Positions 33,824 through 41,204 of a stretch of DNA of 41,204 bases are shown here, piece by piece. The stretch is from contig SEEV01000017.1 in NCBI GenBank assembly GCA_004211695.1, positions 1 through 41,204 of the forward strand, written 5' to 3'. Made by a program: the position numbers and the translations under genes. Source of the stretch: Rhodococcus sp. (in: high G+C Gram-positive bacteria) (GTDB lineage: Bacteria; Actinomycetota; Actinomycetes; Mycobacteriales; Mycobacteriaceae). Under the pieces are notes generated by a model. That model was not told the origin of the DNA and made no database searches. It saw nothing but the letters and a program-made list of their open reading frames with translations. Within the stretch, counting starts at the first letter, position 1. Every line of letters begins with the position of its first letter.

Positions 33824-34150
33824 ATGATCGAAGACCCGATGGACGTGCGCCATCCTCCGAGCAAGCAGAACATATTCGTCTCCAATCTCGACCGTCTGCG
33901 CGAGAGGGCACCCGATGGGGCCGATGCATTCCGCGGCTTGCGCCTCGCGGCGGACGAGTTGGGCCCGGTGTCGCCGAAGCACCGCGAACTCAGGCTCCTC
34001 GTCCGATTCGCGGTGAACCGTAACGAGGGTGATTTCTGAGTGCACTGCACCACGGGCGAAGGACGCCGACGCAACCCTCGCGAAGACCGAGCAAGCGGTC
34101 CTTCTCCAGCTCGGCACCAATCTCGGCTCGTCCCAAGGGGAAGACCGGTC
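33824..34150 (+). pseudogene. Broken carboxymuconolactone decarboxylase-like gene
   Basis: The first 71 codons (SNLDRLRERAPDGADAFRGL onward) align with the intact copy at 22689. An in-frame TGA then stands where that copy has Arg64 (CGC). VHCTT follows, and after a frameshift KDADATLAKTEQAVLLQLGT resumes the match to EAGAGLQDVEQTVLLLLGT. The last part is lost. Two independent lesions show it is a pseudogene and not one sequencing error. It starts 17 bases after the racemase-like gene stop. Confidence 0.85.
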
Positions 34151-34175
34151 GGGGCGCCGACAAAATATGCAAAAT

Positions 34176-34192
34176 TATTGTCAGACAATAAC
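34176..34192. promoter_or_regulatory. Perfect 17-bp palindromic operator with promoter
   Basis: TTATTGTC-A-GACAATAA has perfect 8-base arms in an AT-rich island. TTGTCA within it can serve as a -35, with TATTTT 16 bases on (34201-34206) as the -10. It lies about 105 bases before the next SDR start and probably controls the 34.3-41.2 kb operon. Confidence 0.62.
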
Positions 34193-34297
34193 GATAATGC
34201 TATTTTATGATCCACAACACCGGATGTAGACGACGGAGGCGCGCGTAACCAACCCCACTCGCGCCACCCGATACCGGAACTATCAGGAGAACTCTGG

Positions 34298-35062
34298 ATG
34301 ACAGACAACAGCCAGTCCCGCACCGCCCTCGTGGTGGGCGCGGGGTCCGGAATCGGACGGGCGACCGCACTCGAGCTGGCAGGCGCCGGCGTGCGGGTAG
34401 TCGCGGCCGACCTGAACGCAGATGCGGTCACGAAGCTCGCCGCGGAGGTCAACGGGATCGTCGATCTAGGCGAGTGCTGGGATGCTACCCGTCCCGAGGA
34501 ATGTGACCGGCTCGTCACACAGGCCGTCGCCGCGGTGGGTCACCTGGACACCGTGGTCTCCACCGTCGGGTGGACGGCCATCACCAAGTTCCTCGATGAG
34601 TCTCCGGACTACTGGCGCCGCATCATCGATGTGAACCTGATGTCGGCCATCTACCTGTCCGCCGCAGCCGGGCGCGTGATGAAGGACAGCGGCGGGAGCA
34701 TCGTATTGACGTCGTCGGAGGCGGGAACCGTCGGTACCTCGGGAGAGACCGTCTACTCCGCGGCAAAGGCGGGAGTCATCGCGCTGGTCAAGTCGCTGGC
34801 ACGCGAGTGGGCCCGCTACGGCATCCGCGTCAACGCCGTCGCCCCCGGTATCACCGCGACCCCACTGCTCGAAGAACAGGGCCTGGTGGCGGGCCAGGAT
34901 GGCGGCGGTGTGCTGGGCGGCATCCTCCGGGGTGTGCCGATGCGCCGCGCCGGCCAGCCCGAGGAGATCGCGGCGGCGATCTCCTACCTCAGCGGTGACG
35001 GCGCCAGCTACATCACCGGTCAGACGCTATGCGTCGGCGGCGGTCTGACCATGGGGTCCTGA
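34298..35062 (+). CDS. SDR family oxidoreductase
   Basis: This is a 254-residue classical SDR with cofactor loop GAGSGIG, the triad serine in VLTSSEAG and an intact YSAAK. The C-terminal YITGQTLCVGGG has a cysteine where most relatives have Val-Asp. AGGAGA precedes ATG 34298. It is the first gene behind the 34.18-kb palindrome. The upper part of the same operon encodes a second, diverged SDR and an acyl-CoA synthetase. It may oxidise a ring or side-chain hydroxyl before CoA activation. Substrate unknown. Confidence 0.88.
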   Translation: MTDNSQSRTALVVGAGSGIGRATALELAGAGVRVVAADLNADAVTKLAAEVNGIVDLGECWDATRPEECDRLVTQAVAAVGHLDTVVSTVGWTAITKFLDESPDYWRRIIDVNLMSAIYLSAAAGRVMKDSGGSIVLTSSEAGTVGTSGETVYSAAKAGVIALVKSLAREWARYGIRVNAVAPGITATPLLEEQGLVAGQDGGGVLGGILRGVPMRRAGQPEEIAAAISYLSGDGASYITGQTLCVGGGLTMGS

Positions 35063-35138
35063 GCCGACACCACGTCCATTACGTTCCATCACAACGCGTT
35101 CGCGACGCTTGTCTCACCACACAATCGAGAGGTCATCC

Positions 35139-35918
35139 ATGGACATGCAGGACAAGACGGTCCTCATCACCGGCGGATCCCGCGGCATGGGGCGGCAGCT
35201 CGCGCTGCGCCTCGCAGGGCAGGGCGCGAACGTCGTTGTGAACTATCGACGCGATACGGAGTCTGCCCAGGGCACCGTCAAGGCCATTGAGGAAGCAGGT
35301 GGTACCGCGCTCGCGGTGCAGGCCGACGTCTCCGACACAGATGCCGTCGAGGCCATGGTCGCGCAGGCCGCCGAGCGGTTCGGCCACCTCGACGTGGTGG
35401 TCGCGAACGCGGCCGCCAGTGCCTTCAAACCGCTGATGGACATCCGCGCCCACCACGTCGAGAAGACGATGGGCATCACCGTGCAGGGGTTTCTCGACCT
35501 CGTGCGGCTGAGCCTTCCTCACATGCAGCCGGGAGGCCGCGTGCTGGCGGTGAGCGGGTGGGACAGCTTCCGGGCACTTCCGGGACATGGTCTGCTCGGC
35601 GCCGCCAAGGCCGCGATGGAGTCCATCGTGAAATACCTCGCGATCGAGCTGGCGGGCCAGGGGGTGACCGCGGTCGGCGTCTGTCCGGGCCCGATCGACA
35701 CGGACTCCTTCCGCTACTACGCCGGTGAGGCGTGGGACGACTACGCCAAGCACTGGCTGGCGCAGACCCCCTCGGGTGCGTATCCCACACCAGGAGAGGT
35801 GGCCGACGTCATGGCCTTCATGTGTTCGCCGAAGAGTGTCGCGATCAACGGGCAGACCATCGTCGTCGACGGTGGCCTGTCGATCGCGACCATGCCGATC
35901 GGCTTCGGGCAGAGCTGA
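35139..35918 (+). CDS. FabL-like SDR with active-site Tyr replaced by His
   Basis: This 259-residue protein has TGGSRGMG (11-18), a NAAAS loop and an AAKAAMESIVKYLAIELAG helix. The end, GPIDTDSFRYYAG and GQTIVVDGG, resembles FabL-type enoyl-thioester reductases, which use Tyr-x6-Lys. Here the aligned positions are H150 and K157, and the classical YxxxK position is Leu. It therefore lacks the tyrosine in either register. The ATG at 35139 follows GAGAGG. Two bases separate its stop from the acyl-CoA synthetase start, so the two are translationally coupled. Confidence 0.82.
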   Translation: MDMQDKTVLITGGSRGMGRQLALRLAGQGANVVVNYRRDTESAQGTVKAIEEAGGTALAVQADVSDTDAVEAMVAQAAERFGHLDVVVANAAASAFKPLMDIRAHHVEKTMGITVQGFLDLVRLSLPHMQPGGRVLAVSGWDSFRALPGHGLLGAAKAAMESIVKYLAIELAGQGVTAVGVCPGPIDTDSFRYYAGEAWDDYAKHWLAQTPSGAYPTPGEVADVMAFMCSPKSVAINGQTIVVDGGLSIATMPIGFGQS

Positions 35919-35920
35919 TC

Positions 35921-37531
35921 ATGGTTCTCCAATCGTCGGCGGTTGCGCAGACCGTGGTGCAGTTGATGAGCCAGGTGCAGCGACGGCCCGGTAACGAAAT
36001 CGCGGCCGAGGACGCGGCCGGGAACAAGCAGTTGAACATCGCTCAGCTCACCGAGTCGTCGAACCGGCTGGCCAATGCCCTGACGGGCCTCGGCCTTCGG
36101 CCCGGGGCGCGCGTGGCGTACGTCGCGCAGAACCACATCGAGTATGTGGTACTCGAATTTGCGCTCCTCAAGGCGGGACTGGTCAAAGTTCCACTGAATC
36201 ATCGGTTCGCTCCTCACGAGCTGCGCCGGTGCATCGACCTGGCCGACGTCCGCCTCGTGGTGGCCGATTTGGCATCGGCCGATGTGCTCGACGATGTGCT
36301 CGACGGCACCGACGTCCTACGCGTGATCATCGGGGCGCGTGAGGGATGGTTGGGCTTCGACACACTGGTGACCGGTGGTTCGCCGGCACCCATGCAGGCA
36401 CCGACCGGTCCGGACGACCTGTACCACATCAGGTTCAGCTCCGGGTCGACCGGAAAGCCCAAGGGCATCGCGATCTCACATCGCGGGGCCCGTGCCGCCA
36501 TGCTGGGCAACACCTGGGTGATGAGCAGCAGCGGACCGGTACCGGCGCCCCGCACCCTGCAGGTGGCCCCCTTGGTCTATGCCGGGGGGTGGAGTGTTCT
36601 GCCTACCTTGCTGTGCGGAGGCACCAACGTCTTCACCGAGCGTTTCGACGTCGAGCAGATGCTCAATATCATCGTCGATCGCGAAATCACCTGGATGTTC
36701 GCCGTTCCGACGATGCTGCGCAGGCTGAGTACGCTCGGCAACTTGTCGCGGCTGCGTGACTCGTCGCTGAGCTGCCTCATGCTCGCGGGGGAACCTGCCG
36801 CGCTGCCAGCCCTCGAGGTGCTCAGCGAGTACACCGATGCGATGGTGCAATGCTGGGGACAGACGGAGGCGCCCGCGTCGACAACTCTGTTGTCGCGGAC
36901 CGAGATGCGGCAGCGTGCCCTGTGGGCATCGATCGGCCGCCCGGTCCCCGGTGTCGAGTTCTCGGTCCTCCAGGACGGTGTCGTCCTGGACCGTCCGGAG
37001 CCAGGCGTCGACGGTGAGCTGGTGATCCGCACACCGAGCGTCACCAGCACGTTGCTGGGAGCGGAGGCAGAACACGCCGAACGCCTGCTGCCCGACGGTT
37101 GGTGGCGTACCTCGGACCTGGGGCACTTCGATGATGCAGGCCGCATCTACATCGTCGGCCGCGCCAGCGAGACCATCATTACCGGCGGCACGAACATCCA
37201 GCCGGTGGAGATCGAGCGGGCGTTCGAGACACACCCGGCGGTCCGCGAGGCCGTGGTGGTCGGTGTGCCCGACGCCAAATGGGGCGAAACCCCGGCAGCC
37301 TACGTGCATCTACCGGAGCTGTGGGATGCGGTGGGCACCGATCTCGATTCGTGGCTCCGGAAGAATCTCGCCGCGTTCAAGCGGCCCGGCCATGTCTTCG
37401 TCTCGGCAGATCCCATCCCCCGGGCCTCGGGCGAGTCGAAGATCGCCCGCGGGGACATCAAAAAGTTGGTGCGGTCGTGGGTCGAGGACCCCGCCGCGGT
37501 CCCCGGCAATGTGACGAAAGTGGAGAAGTGA
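35921..37531 (+). CDS. AMP-dependent acyl-CoA synthetase/ligase
   Basis: This 536-residue ANL-superfamily enzyme activates a carboxylate to its CoA thioester using ATP. The visible core motifs are the phosphate loop SSGSTGKPKG, WGQTEAPAS, SDLGHFDDAGRIYIVGR and the hinge region ETIITGGTNI. A C-terminal lysine is in SGESKIARGDIK; the usual SGK reads SGESK. The start follows the SDR stop by two bases; frames further upstream overlap that gene. It supplies the entry step for the acyl-CoA dehydrogenase, hydratase, SDR and thiolase. Its acid substrate is presumably made by the aldehyde dehydrogenases of the 12-23 kb operon. Confidence 0.93.
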   Translation: MVLQSSAVAQTVVQLMSQVQRRPGNEIAAEDAAGNKQLNIAQLTESSNRLANALTGLGLRPGARVAYVAQNHIEYVVLEFALLKAGLVKVPLNHRFAPHELRRCIDLADVRLVVADLASADVLDDVLDGTDVLRVIIGAREGWLGFDTLVTGGSPAPMQAPTGPDDLYHIRFSSGSTGKPKGIAISHRGARAAMLGNTWVMSSSGPVPAPRTLQVAPLVYAGGWSVLPTLLCGGTNVFTERFDVEQMLNIIVDREITWMFAVPTMLRRLSTLGNLSRLRDSSLSCLMLAGEPAALPALEVLSEYTDAMVQCWGQTEAPASTTLLSRTEMRQRALWASIGRPVPGVEFSVLQDGVVLDRPEPGVDGELVIRTPSVTSTLLGAEAEHAERLLPDGWWRTSDLGHFDDAGRIYIVGRASETIITGGTNIQPVEIERAFETHPAVREAVVVGVPDAKWGETPAAYVHLPELWDAVGTDLDSWLRKNLAAFKRPGHVFVSADPIPRASGESKIARGDIKKLVRSWVEDPAAVPGNVTKVEK

Positions 37532-37532
37532 C

Positions 37533-38336
37533 GTGGATGATCTCGTCGTAAGTGTGGCCGAGGGCATCGGGACAGTCCGACTCAACCGTCCCGATCGCGG
37601 AAACTCGGTGACCCCCGATGTCGTGCGGCGCATGGGTGAGGCAGTCAACGAGCTGGCCGAAACCGACGGAATCGGCGCGGTGATCCTCACCGGGACCGGC
37701 AAGGTGTTCTGCGCCGGCGCCGACGTCCAGGAAATGTATGACGTGTACAACGCCGACGGCCCGGACGGCCTAATGGACTATCTCGCCGCCACCTGGATGC
37801 CCGCGGTGCAGCAGACGGTCCGGTTTCTCTGGAACGCCCCGGTAGCGGTCGTGGCCGCCTACAACGGCTCCGCGACGGCAGGCGGCCTGGACTTCGGCCT
37901 CGCCTGCGACGCACGGATCGCGTCGTCGCGGGCACGATTCGCCGAGAGCTATGTGAACCTCGGCATGGTTCCGGTCGCCGGCGGCGCATATCTGCTTCCG
38001 TCGCTGATCGGGCTGCCCGCGGCGTCGCGGATGATAGCGACGGGCGAATTCGTCTCCGCCGACGACGCCTTGGCGATCGGCATGATCGCCGAAATCTGCG
38101 ACCCCGACGACCTCCCATCCCGCGCGACAGACCTGGCCCGACGAATGACCCACGGTCCCACCGCCACGTATGCGCAAGTGAAGAGGATTGCGCGCGCCGC
38201 CGCGACCGCAGAACTGGAATCCGCTCTGCAAGCAAGCCTGGCGGCCAACATCGAGCTGCTCGTCCGTCCGGAGGTCCGCAGCAGTGTGCTCGCCGTCATG
38301 GAGCGCTACAGCGCCACGGCCACGAGCGGGGCGTGA
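37533..38336 (+). CDS. Enoyl-CoA hydratase/isomerase family protein
   Basis: This 267-residue crotonase starts at GTG 37533 behind GGAGA that overlaps the synthetase end. The motifs GTGKVFCAGADVQEM and NGSATAGGLDFGLACDARI form the oxyanion hole. The two glutamate positions of classical hydratases read Asp (GGLDFG) and Tyr (ESYVNLG), so hydration is plausible but not certain. It lies between the acyl-CoA synthetase and the transhydrogenase genes with almost no gap. The other crotonase at 27222 is only distantly similar, so the two probably have different substrates. Confidence 0.88.
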   Translation: MDDLVVSVAEGIGTVRLNRPDRGNSVTPDVVRRMGEAVNELAETDGIGAVILTGTGKVFCAGADVQEMYDVYNADGPDGLMDYLAATWMPAVQQTVRFLWNAPVAVVAAYNGSATAGGLDFGLACDARIASSRARFAESYVNLGMVPVAGGAYLLPSLIGLPAASRMIATGEFVSADDALAIGMIAEICDPDDLPSRATDLARRMTHGPTATYAQVKRIARAAATAELESALQASLAANIELLVRPEVRSSVLAVMERYSATATSGA

Positions 38337-38339
38337 AAG

Positions 38340-39896
38340 TTGAGGTATTCGGGAAGCATTGGGGCAGTCGCCGAATCACAGCCGGGCGAAGCTCGGGTGT
38401 CGGCGACGCCCGCAACCGTACAGCGACTCCTCAAACTGGGCTACGAGGTCCGCGTCGAGCGCGGCGCGGGAGAATCGGCCAGCTTCAGCGATGACGCGTA
38501 CCGCGAGGCCGGTGCCACGGTCGTCTCCGGCGACGACGCGTGGGGGGCCGACATCGTGCTCAAGATCAACGCGCCCACTTCCAGCGAGATCGGCCGACTA
38601 TCGGACGATGCGACGCTGATCAGTCTGATCAGCCCGGCATTGAACGAAGGCCTCGTCGAGGAACTGGCCCAGCGGAGGTTGACCGTGCTCGCGATGGACG
38701 CGGTTCCCCGCATCTCTCGTGCGCAGTCGATGGACGTGCTGTCGTCGATGGCGAACATCGCCGGCTACCGCGCAGTCATCGAGGCCGCGCACGAATTCGG
38801 TCGTTTCTTCACCGGCCAGGTGACCGCCGCAGGCAAAGTTCCGCCGGCGAAAGTTCTCGTAGCGGGCGCGGGCGTCGCCGGGCTCGCCGCCATCGGCGCC
38901 GCGTCGAGCCTCGGCGCGATCGTTCGTGCCACCGACCCGCGGCCCGAGGTTGCAGAGCAGGTGCGCTCGATCGGCGGCGAGTACCTGAAAGTCGAAGTCG
39001 AGCAAGAGATGTCGACCGACGGCTACGCCAGAGCAACAAGCGAGGACTACGACCGGCGCGCCGCCGAGATCTATGCCGAGCAGGCGGGCGACGTCGACAT
39101 CATCATCACCACCGCGCTGATCCCCGGTCGCGTCGCGCCGCGTCTCATCACCGCGGCGGACGTCGCGTCGATGCGACCGGGCAGCGTGATCGTGGACATG
39201 GCCGCCGGGCAGGGCGGTAATGTCGCCGGCTCGGTTGCCGGTGAACGTATCGTCACCGACCACGGCGTGATCATCCTCGGATACACCGATCTCGCGGGAC
39301 GACTGCCCAACCAGGCGTCGCAGCTCTACGGCACCAATCTGGTCAACCTGATCACGTTGCTGACACCAGAAAAGGACGGTCGTCTGGTAGTCGATTTCGA
39401 CGACGTCGTGCAACGGGGCGTCTCGGTGGTTCGCGACGGCGAGAAGACATGGCCGCCCCCACCGGTAACCGTGTCCGCCGCACCCGCGGCCGCCCCGCGC
39501 ACGCAACCCGAGGCGGTCCCCGAGCCCGAACCCCGTCCGGCCTGGCATCGCTGGGCCGCCATCGGCGTCGGCGTGGTCGTCTTCTTCCTCATCAACGCGT
39601 TCGCGCCGGCTCCGCTGCCGCAGCATTTCACCGTGCTGGTGCTCGCGATCGTCGTCGGGTTCTACGTCATCGGCAACGTCGCGCACGCCCTGCATACCCC
39701 GCTGATGTCGGTGACCAACGCGATCAGCGGCATCATCGTCGTCGGCGCAATGCTCCAGCTCGGTGTCGGAGACGACGTCGGGAACGCGACGGTGATCCGC
39801 ATCCTGGCTTTCGGGGCGATCCTGCTAGCCGCCATCAATGTGTTCGGCGGGTTCGCGGTAACCCGGCGGATGCTCCGCATGTTCAGTAAAGGCTAG
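38340..39896 (+). CDS. pntA: NAD(P) transhydrogenase alpha subunit
   Basis: This 518-residue protein combines the NAD-binding domain I with a C-terminal membrane part. [14 protein letters not shown] begins the conserved domain, and [20 protein letters not shown] is the dinucleotide fold. After a Pro/Ala-rich linker come about four hydrophobic segments from [10 protein letters not shown] to the end. Together with PntB it couples hydride transfer between NADH and NADP to proton flow. TTG 38340 is the only start that keeps the N terminus and has a weak ribosome site. It lies 3 bases after the crotonase stop. Placement at the end of a beta-oxidation operon suggests it supplies NADPH or recycles reducing power from the pathway. 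Confidence 0.92.
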   Translation: MRYSGSIGAVAESQPGEARVSATPATVQRLLKLGYEVRVERGAGESASFSDDAYREAGATVVSGDDAWGADIVLKINAPTSSEIGRLSDDATLISLISPALNEGLVEELAQRRLTVLAMDAVPRISRAQSMDVLSSMANIAGYRAVIEAAHEFGRFFTGQVTAAGKVPPAKVLVAGAGVAGLAAIGAASSLGAIVRATDPRPEVAEQVRSIGGEYLKVEVEQEMSTDGYARATSEDYDRRAAEIYAEQAGDVDIIITTALIPGRVAPRLITAADVASMRPGSVIVDMAAGQGGNVAGSVAGERIVTDHGVIILGYTDLAGRLPNQASQLYGTNLVNLITLLTPEKDGRLVVDFDDVVQRGVSVVRDGEKTWPPPPVTVSAAPAAAPRTQPEAVPEPEPRPAWHRWAAIGVGVVVFFLINAFAPAPLPQHFTVLVLAIVVGFYVIGNVAHALHTPLMSVTNAISGIIVVGAMLQLGVGDDVGNATVIRILAFGAILLAAINVFGGFAVTRRMLRMFSKG

Positions 39897-39903
39897 GCGA
39901 CAC

Positions 39904-41204
39904 ATGACCGTGCTTTCCGCTAGCGGCGCCGCATATCTGGTTGCCGCCGTATTGTTCATCCTGTCACTGGCGGGACTGTCGAAGCATGAAACGTCAAGGC
40001 ATGGCGTCTTGTATGGGATCGTCGGTATGGCGATAGCTCTGGTTGCGACGGTTGCCATTGTCGTCGACGTCTCCACCATGGCAACGGTTGGACTGCTCGT
40101 CGTGGCGTTGTTGATCGGCGCTGCAATCGGCTTGTGGCGTGCCCGTGTCGTCGAGATGACCGGTATGCCGGAACTGATCGCCTTGCTCCACTCCTTCGTC
40201 GGCCTGGCGGCAGTGCTGGTTGGCTGGAACGGGTACCTCGCGCACGAAGCGTTCGACTCCCCATCACTCGAACGCATTCACCATGCCGAGGTCTTCATCG
40301 GGGTATTCATCGGCGCGGTGACGTTCACCGGATCGATCGTCGCTAATCTGAAACTGTCCGCCCGGATCAAGTCGTCGCCGCTGATGCTGCCAGGCAAGAA
40401 CCTATTGAATGCCGGTGCACTGATCGCCTTCGTTGTTCTGACGGTCTGGTTTGTGATCAGCCCGGCGCTGTGGATGCTGATCGCGGTGACCGTACTGGCC
40501 CTTGCCCTCGGCTGGCATCTAGTCGCGTCGATCGGCGGCGGCGACATGCCCGTCGTCGTATCGATGCTGAACTCGTACTCCGGCTGGGCCGCCGCGGCAT
40601 CCGGCTTTCTGCTCGACAACGACCTCCTGATCGTCACCGGAGCACTTGTCGGGTCTTCGGGCGCCTATCTGTCCTACATCATGTGCAAGGCTATGAACCG
40701 GTCGTTCAGCTCGGTCATCGCCGGCGGATTCGGTGTCGAGGCATCGAGCTCCGATGCCACCGATTACGGCGAACACCGCGAGGTCGACGCCGAGGGTGCG
40801 GCGATGCTGCTGCAGAACGCGTCGTCGGTCGTCATCACCCCGGGCTACGGGATGGCGGTGGCGCAGGCGCAGTATCCGGTGGCCGAGCTCACCAAGAAGC
40901 TGCGTGACCACGGCGTTGACGTGAGATTCGGTATCCACCCGGTGGCCGGGCGACTGCCGGGTCACATGAACGTACTGCTCGCCGAGGCGAAGGTGCCCTA
41001 CGACATCGTGTTGGAGATGGACGAGATCAACGACGACCTCGTCGACGTCGACGTCGTGCTGGTCATCGGCGCCAACGACACAGTCAACCCGTCCGCCGCC
41101 GAGGATCCCGGATCACCCATCGCCGGCATGCCCGTCCTGCGGGTGTGGGAGGCGAAGGATGTCGTCGTGTTCAAGCGGTCCATGGCGACGGGCTACGCGG
41201 GGGT
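39904..41204 (+). CDS. pntB: NAD(P) transhydrogenase beta subunit (cut by window end)
   Basis: The frame starts at ATG 39904, 7 bases after the PntA stop, and stays open to the last base (433 codons). The first about 180 residues are hydrophobic helices, with [18 protein letters not shown] and [10 protein letters not shown] typical of PntB. The soluble NADP-binding domain III follows with [31 protein letters not shown] and [10 protein letters not shown]. The C terminus of about 30 residues is beyond the window. It completes the PntA/PntB complex in the cytoplasmic membrane. Confidence 0.93.
   Translation, partial: MTVLSASGAAYLVAAVLFILSLAGLSKHETSRHGVLYGIVGMAIALVATVAIVVDVSTMATVGLLVVALLIGAAIGLWRARVVEMTGMPELIALLHSFVGLAAVLVGWNGYLAHEAFDSPSLERIHHAEVFIGVFIGAVTFTGSIVANLKLSARIKSSPLMLPGKNLLNAGALIAFVVLTVWFVISPALWMLIAVTVLALALGWHLVASIGGGDMPVVVSMLNSYSGWAAAASGFLLDNDLLIVTGALVGSSGAYLSYIMCKAMNRSFSSVIAGGFGVEASSSDATDYGEHREVDAEGAAMLLQNASSVVITPGYGMAVAQAQYPVAELTKKLRDHGVDVRFGIHPVAGRLPGHMNVLLAEAKVPYDIVLEMDEINDDLVDVDVVLVIGANDTVNPSAAEDPGSPIAGMPVLRVWEAKDVVVFKRSMATGYAG

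Noticed and set aside
1-41204. CRISPR array, tRNA, rRNA or phage genes
   Set aside because: No regularly spaced direct repeats, cloverleaf-like sequences or phage proteins were recognised by eye; a covariance search would be needed to exclude small RNAs.

Overview
The window is high-GC DNA with actinobacterial gene content: GTG/TTG starts, a Ser/Thr-kinase-LuxR hybrid regulator, DHA2-type exporters, many SDRs and acyl-CoA enzymes, and a two-gene PntA/PntB transhydrogenase. The style fits a soil mycolata-type actinomycete such as Rhodococcus, Gordonia or Nocardia. The genus is inferred from gene content, not from a marker gene.

Region 1 (1-3.7 kb) looks like a small sugar-acid locus. It has an ACS-type MFS permease, a divergent LysR regulator and an enolase-superfamily (mandelate racemase/dehydratase-like) enzyme. 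Region 2 (4.8-10.5 kb) holds a 1089-residue protein combining Ser/Thr kinase, NB-ARC-type ATPase, helical-repeat and LuxR DNA-binding modules. It also holds a 14-TM exporter carrying carboxypeptidase-regulatory-like beta domains at its C terminus, with a 41-bp near-perfect palindrome just in front of its best start. Region 3 (10.5-12.0 kb) has a small DUF3263-like protein and possible transposase debris.

Region 4 (12.0-23.0 kb) is a tightly packed + strand operon behind one promoter studded with palindromes. In order it encodes aldehyde dehydrogenase, beta-hydroxyacid dehydrogenase, SDR, M20 amidohydrolase, NAD-dependent epimerase, M19 dipeptidase-like hydrolase, a second aldehyde dehydrogenase, a zinc alcohol dehydrogenase and an EthD-like small protein. 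A decayed racemase-like gene and an intact carboxymuconolactone-decarboxylase (CMD)-like gene follow. Region 5 (23.0-29.5 kb) is a graveyard: IS256-type and IS3-type transposase remnants, a MarR remnant and an MFS exporter remnant. Between them lie an intact MHS-type transporter and an intact crotonase.

Region 6 (29.7-41.2 kb) encodes a full beta-oxidation set. An acyl-CoA dehydrogenase lies divergent from an SDR, thiolase, racemase-like protein and a broken CMD gene. Then come two more SDRs, an acyl-CoA synthetase, a crotonase, and PntA and PntB; PntB runs off the window end.

Taken together, regions 4 to 6 read as a catabolic island. A substrate is imported, probably freed by an amidase/peptidase-type hydrolase, and oxidised from alcohol to aldehyde to acid. 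It is then activated to a CoA thioester and shortened by beta-oxidation, with transhydrogenase balancing NADH and NADPH. The substrate cannot be read from the sequence. Three points stand out. A racemase-CMD gene pair occurs twice, and each copy has lost the opposite partner. A TGTCAnACA operator-like motif recurs in front of several island genes. Several enzymes have lost canonical catalytic residues, including Tyr-to-His changes in two SDRs and absence of both cysteines in the racemase-like protein.
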